A DNA stretch of 64,000 nucleotides from a bacterium (GTDB lineage: Bacteria; Myxococcota; UBA727; JAUIJE01). The position numbers and the translations under genes are program-made. This document shows positions 60,986 through 64,000 of this stretch, piece by piece. The notes under the pieces were generated by a model that did not search any database, was not told the DNA's origin, and was given only the letters and a program-made list of their open reading frames with translations. The stretch's first letter is position 1. Each line of letters starts with the position of its first letter. Where the stretch lies: assembly GCA_030431455.1 (NCBI GenBank), contig JAUIJE010000002.1:505294-569293 (forward strand). The letters are read 5' to 3'.

Positions 60986-61333
60986 AACCGTCGCGTTGGC
61001 GCCGCGCCGCGAGCGGAGGCCGCGCCGCAGGAAAGAGATTGTTTTCGGCGACGAACAATCTGCTCCAAAATCGAGCAAACCCCGAGGGCCCCGCCCCCGT
61101 CTCCACCACCATCGCGCCGACATGGCGCAACCCCGTCGTCCCTCCCCCCAAGGAGGGCTGACCCGATGACGAAGACACGAGCCGGGCGCACCGGTCAGCG
61201 CCCGACTCTCCCTCTTCTGAACATCCGGTGGCCGCCCGTCCCAGTTGCGGGACTGCGCCAAAACCAGAACAAAAACAGCCACCTAAACCAGATCTGTCTT
61301 GCCCCCACCGCCCCCGGATGCTCAAACAGGCAG
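60986..61333. other. intergenic region before the truncated haemoglobin gene
   Basis: About 350 bases with weak coding character. It contains an inverted repeat AGATTGTT...AACAATCT (61036-61061) that may be an operator. CCCTCC/GGAGGG (61143-61156) form a hairpin holding a strong AAGGAGG site, with an ATG at 61166 nine to ten bases downstream. That ATG is in frame with the haemoglobin and would add 56 unusual residues. Confidence 0.5.
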
Positions 61334-61729
61334 ATGACCAACGCGCCCACCTCCGTCTACGAGCTCATCGGTGGCGAGACCGGCGTGCGCCAGCTGGTCG
61401 ACGACTTCTACGACGAGATGGACACAAATCCCGACGTGGCCGCGCCCCTCCGCGCCCTGCACGCCAAGGACCTCAAGAGCTCGCGGGACAAGCTGTTCCT
61501 CTTTTTGTCCGGCTGGTTCGGCGGGCCGTCGCTCTACATCGAAAAGTACGGCCACCCGCGCCTGCGCCGCCGGCACTTCCCCTTCGCCATCGACCGCAAG
61601 GGCCGGGACCAATGGATGCAATGCATGCGCATTGCGCTGTCGAAATCCAGTCTTTCGGAAGAGCTCCAACGCCGTCTCGACGAGGCCTTTTACGGTCTCG
61701 CCGATCACATGCGCAACACCGAAGGCTGA
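61334..61729 (+). CDS. truncated haemoglobin, group II-like
   Basis: Protein of 131 residues from the ATG at 61334. YELIGGETGVRQLVDDFYDEM is the typical helix A-B start, and helices E-F (KDKLFLFLSGWFGGPSLYIE) and the proximal region with His (GHPRLRRRHFPFAI) match bacterial two-on-two globins of group II. DQWMQCMRIAL forms helix G. It binds haem and oxygen or NO in the cytosol and may detoxify NO. A start at 61166 with a better ribosome-binding site would add 56 residues that look unlike the family. Confidence 0.9.
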   Translation: MTNAPTSVYELIGGETGVRQLVDDFYDEMDTNPDVAAPLRALHAKDLKSSRDKLFLFLSGWFGGPSLYIEKYGHPRLRRRHFPFAIDRKGRDQWMQCMRIALSKSSLSEELQRRLDEAFYGLADHMRNTEG

Positions 61730-61736
61730 GCCGCGC

Positions 61737-62327
61737 TCACTTGCGGTCGGGGGCGGTCGTCGCCGGGGGCTCTGAGGCAAACGACTTCGGGTCGGGGCGA
61801 CGATCAAGCTCGACCCCGCGCGACGTAAACGCCACCCGGGTCGAACCTCCGCGGCTCATCATGATCGTCTCCGTCAGCAACGGGTGCACGTCAGATGGGG
61901 CCTCCCAGTACACGAGGAAGTTGGCCCCTGACCCTCCGGTGCGGTCGTAGGTATCCACCGCAAAGTCTGCGGTCTCCAGAGGTCGCAACACCTGGGGGGT
62001 GGCGAGGTAGCGTCGGACCCGGTGGCCGGAGGTGTCGAAATAGTCGACCTGGGTGAGCTTGACCTCGGCCCGCGAATCGACGTTGCGCACGCTGAGCAGC
62101 ACCGCCATGAGTTCATCGTCGGCGGCACGGTTGCCGCCCGGTACGTGCGAATACGCGGGCACATATGTGGTCCGCAGCTTCACCTCGCCCGCGGCCGGGG
62201 CCTCGGCGGGAGGGTCGGGGGCGTCGGCCGAAGGCGGCGGGGGAGGGGCGCCGGCGGGGCGGGCGGCGGGCTGGCAAGAGGTGGCCAACACGAGGAGGAG
62301 GGTGAGGCAGGGGGTGCGCAAGGTCAT
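61737..62327 (-). CDS. DUF3124 lipoprotein
   Basis: Protein of 196 residues from the ATG at 62327. Lipobox ATS-C (residue 18), then Pro/Ala-rich linker. The conserved DUF3124 domain includes LSVRNVDSRAEVKLTQVDYFDTSGHRVRRYL, PQVLRPLETADFAVDTYDRT and GGSGANFLVYWEA. The function of this beta-sandwich-like domain is unknown; members are periplasmic or lipid-anchored. Convergent with the haemoglobin gene, seven bases apart. Confidence 0.88.
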   Translation of the reverse strand: MTLRTPCLTLLLVLATSCQPAARPAGAPPPPPSADAPDPPAEAPAAGEVKLRTTYVPAYSHVPGGNRAADDELMAVLLSVRNVDSRAEVKLTQVDYFDTSGHRVRRYLATPQVLRPLETADFAVDTYDRTGGSGANFLVYWEAPSDVHPLLTETIMMSRGGSTRVAFTSRGVELDRRPDPKSFASEPPATTAPDRK

Positions 62328-62418
62328 GGTCGGCTCCGCGGGGCGCGTTTTTGGGGCAAGGTAGCATCGCCGGGCCCAGCCCGGGAGCGAAATCACATCG
62401 CGTGGTTCTCGCACAGTG

Positions 62419-62712
62419 TTATTGGACGACGACCCCTTGGCTGAGGCGCACAAAGAGGTGGCGCAGCACCGCCTGGTCGAGCACCCAGTCCTCGTCGATG
62501 CGCAGGTCGGCCCCCGCGAGGTCGACGACCGCGTCCATCAGCACCTGGGTGTGCTCTTTGGGCTCGAACCGCGCCGCGTGGTTGTCGATGAGCTCGGCAT
62601 ACCCCCGCGCCCACGCCGCGACCTCGGCACGATCAATGTCATTGTGCAAGAGTCGACGGATGACGTCGAGGACCATCTCGGCGGTGAGCGTCTTCAGCTC
62701 AGGAACAGCCAC
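62419..62712 (-). CDS. small conserved hypothetical protein, helical
   Basis: Protein of 97 residues starting at a GTG at 62712 that overlaps the last 19 bases of the FHA gene. It reads VPELKTLTAEMVLDVIRRLL, HNDIDRAEVAAWARGYAELI, FEPKEHTQVLMDAVVDLAGA, DLRIDEDWVLDQAVLRHLFV. It is all helical. The pattern with LLxxxIxRxExxxWA followed by GADLR resembles immunity- or antitoxin-like small proteins in actinomycetes, but this is not a confirmed family. An ATG further in (MVLDV) is also possible. Translational coupling to the FHA gene is likely. Confidence 0.6.
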   Translation of the reverse strand: MAVPELKTLTAEMVLDVIRRLLHNDIDRAEVAAWARGYAELIDNHAARFEPKEHTQVLMDAVVDLAGADLRIDEDWVLDQAVLRHLFVRLSQGVVVQ

Positions 62713-63797
62713 AGCAGCACACCCACCACGCCGAGGCCCACCAGCGACAGCCCGGCGATGAGACCGATTTCCACCGGACCCAGCGACTTTTTCTTGGCCA
62801 CCTTCTTGTCGCCACCGTCGCCGTCCGCCCCGTCGCCCTCGCCGGTGCCTTCCCCCGCTTCGCTGTCTTCCCCGTCGAGCCCCACCAGGCTGGGGTCGGA
62901 CATTCCGCTCAGGCTCGCGTCGGAGAACTCTTCGCCCGGCGGAGGCCCCTGGTCCTCCAGGGACATTTCGGGTGCGTCCGGCACCGGGGCGTCGCCGGGG
63001 CCGTCCTCGTCGAGCGGCTCGTCGGGGGCTTCTTCGCTCTCGTCTTGTTTGGCGAACGCGGGGATGTCGTCGAGCTTGCCCAAGAACTTCGCGCTCGGGT
63101 CGATGAAGGTGATGCGCACCGCCCCGAGCAGGATCTCGTCCGCGTCCCGCAACGACGTGGGCTTGCCGATCTTCTTGTCGTTGACGAGCACGCCGTTCTT
63201 GCTGCCCAGGTCCTCGACGGTGATGTCGGTCCAATCCCGGCGGATGATGGCGTGACGTCGCGAGATGTTGGCGTCGTTGATCTGAAAATCACAGTCGGTG
63301 CCCCGGCCGATCACCACCTCGGACAGATCGGGCCGCAGCTCAAACTTGCGGCCCTCGTCGGGGCCGTTCATCACCCGGACGTAGGGCAGCTCCTCGGTGC
63401 CGATGGAGGCGAGCACCTCTTCGACCATTTTGCGGGCCAGCGCCTCGGTGTGCTCGGCGGAGTAGTCGTCGGACTGCTGCTCGAGGATGTGCACCGTGAT
63501 CGAGAAGTGCACGATCTCGATGCTGTCGCCGTTGCGAAGCAGCTTTTTCGCGCCCGCGGGGATGGGCTTGCCGTTGTGCTTGGAGCCGTGGGTGCTCTTG
63601 AGGTCCTGGATGAACCACTCGTCGCCCTCTTGGTAGATCGCGGCGTGGCTGCGGCTCACGGTGGAGAGCGGAATCTGAATGTCATTGTGCTCATCGCGGC
63701 CGAGGGTCACCCGTTGCTGCGCGAACTCGTACTCGAATTCACGCGGCTCCTTGCCGGGGATCTCCATGACCACGCTGAGGCGAAGCGACAAACACAC
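62694..63797 (-). CDS. two-FHA-domain membrane protein
   Basis: Protein of about 367 residues. The start at GTG 63797 is chosen because the first FHA strand (LRLSVVMEIPGKEPREFEYE) would be lost from the ATG at 63767. FHA1 covers residues 1-100 with VTLGRDEHNDIQIPLSTVSRSHAAI. FHA2 covers about 145-240 with VVIGRGTDCDFQINDANISRRHAII and LGSKNGVLVND. An acidic linker then leads to one membrane helix at the very C-terminus (LGPVEIGLIAGLSLVGLGVV). FHA domains bind phospho-threonine, so this tail-anchored protein would recruit kinase targets in the cytosol. The kinase is not in the window. Confidence 0.88.
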   Translation of the reverse strand: MCLSLRLSVVMEIPGKEPREFEYEFAQQRVTLGRDEHNDIQIPLSTVSRSHAAIYQEGDEWFIQDLKSTHGSKHNGKPIPAGAKKLLRNGDSIEIVHFSITVHILEQQSDDYSAEHTEALARKMVEEVLASIGTEELPYVRVMNGPDEGRKFELRPDLSEVVIGRGTDCDFQINDANISRRHAIIRRDWTDITVEDLGSKNGVLVNDKKIGKPTSLRDADEILLGAVRITFIDPSAKFLGKLDDIPAFAKQDESEEAPDEPLDEDGPGDAPVPDAPEMSLEDQGPPPGEEFSDASLSGMSDPSLVGLDGEDSEAGEGTGEGDGADGDGGDKKVAKKKSLGPVEIGLIAGLSLVGLGVVGVLLWLFLS

Positions 63798-63938
63798 ACT
63801 CCCAAAAAGGGGCACCGGACGGCGCAATGTAGCGAATCCGGGGACCATTTAGGAGTTTTCGAGCCGCTCGCAAAGCCCATTTTGGGGCCATCTGTCACGC
63901 GATGGCGACGAGAGGCGCCCGCATCGGGCACGGACCGG
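63798..63938. other. short intergenic region before the FHA gene
   Basis: The 140 bases between the partial gene at the right edge and the FHA gene hold a CCAAAAT/ATTTTGG-like inverted pair (around 63845-63890) and presumably the promoter; no gene is seen. Confidence 0.3.
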
Positions 63939-64000
63939 CTACTGCACCTCGAGGGCGGTGATGATCTCCTTGCACTGCTCGATTTCCGACGCGAACCGCG
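63939..64000 (-). CDS. 3' end of an unidentified gene (partial)
   Basis: The last 62 bases read on the minus strand as RFASEIEQCKEIITALEVQ and a TAG stop at 63939-63941, an amphipathic helix with good codon use. Only 19 residues are visible, so no function can be assigned. It runs in the same direction as the FHA gene and could share its operon. Confidence 0.55.
   Translation of the reverse strand, partial: RFASEIEQCKEIITALEVQ

Overview
The window is GC-rich throughout and compactly coding. It carries about 58 genes, no rRNA, no tRNA that I can see, no CRISPR array and no insertion sequence. The gene style points to Myxococcota (the former Deltaproteobacteria): many lipoproteins with Cys-rich modules, Gly-Asp repeat linkers, FG-GAP and thrombospondin-3-like calcium repeats, a C-terminal tail resembling the MYXO-CTERM sorting signal, DUF3857 proteins, hybrid histidine kinases, FHA proteins and an encapsulin with an encapsulated-ferritin cargo. 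This assignment is an inference from gene content only.

Layout. 1-5.8 kb: the end of a CrtI-like FAD oxidoreductase, a methyltransferase, a PhyH-type dioxygenase, an ABC exporter and two tandem small paralogues. 5.8-12.8 kb: a DUF1295 membrane reductase, two paralogous hybrid sensor kinases, a sirtuin, UppP and a CoA-pyrophosphatase-type Nudix protein. 12.8-21.6 kb: a cell-surface block with an outer-membrane-like protein, a sensor kinase, a lipoprotein with eight Notch/LNR-like repeats, a PGRP amidase with FG-GAP repeats and a VanY-like peptidase with a Gly-Asp linker and a sorting-type tail. 21.6-31.4 kb: YdeI, a zinc protease, an aldo/keto reductase, a large lipoprotein, an AlkB hydroxylase under a TetR regulator, an ExbD-like lipoprotein and a MarR regulator. 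31.5-37 kb: a DUF1772 protein without a proper stop, a DegQ protease, hemerythrins, HPF and a one-domain asparaginase. 37-45.3 kb: a DUF3857/transglutaminase pair, IF-1, a GIY-YIG protein, a bestrophin-like channel and a TonB receptor.

45.4-51.4 kb holds the most novel-looking locus: a two-gene module present twice in tandem, each copy a TolB/CsgG-like membrane protein followed by a surface lipoprotein with a very long Gly-Asp linker and calcium-type repeats. 51.4-64 kb: an ion transporter with a universal stress protein, ThrS, secreted hypotheticals, the encapsulin nanocompartment operon with a Fur-box-like upstream site and terminators embedded in the facing gene, an M1 peptidase, a methyltransferase, a truncated haemoglobin, a DUF3124 lipoprotein and a two-FHA membrane protein.

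The strongest regulatory readings are a MarR operator inside a -35/-10 promoter that would give a leaderless mRNA (31456-31485), a TetR operator (29308-29331), the encapsulin Fur-like box (58831-58853) and tandem terminators (57397-57462). Gene starts were often moved inward from the longest open frame to a signal peptide or ribosome-binding site, because long open frames without coding meaning are common in this GC-rich DNA.
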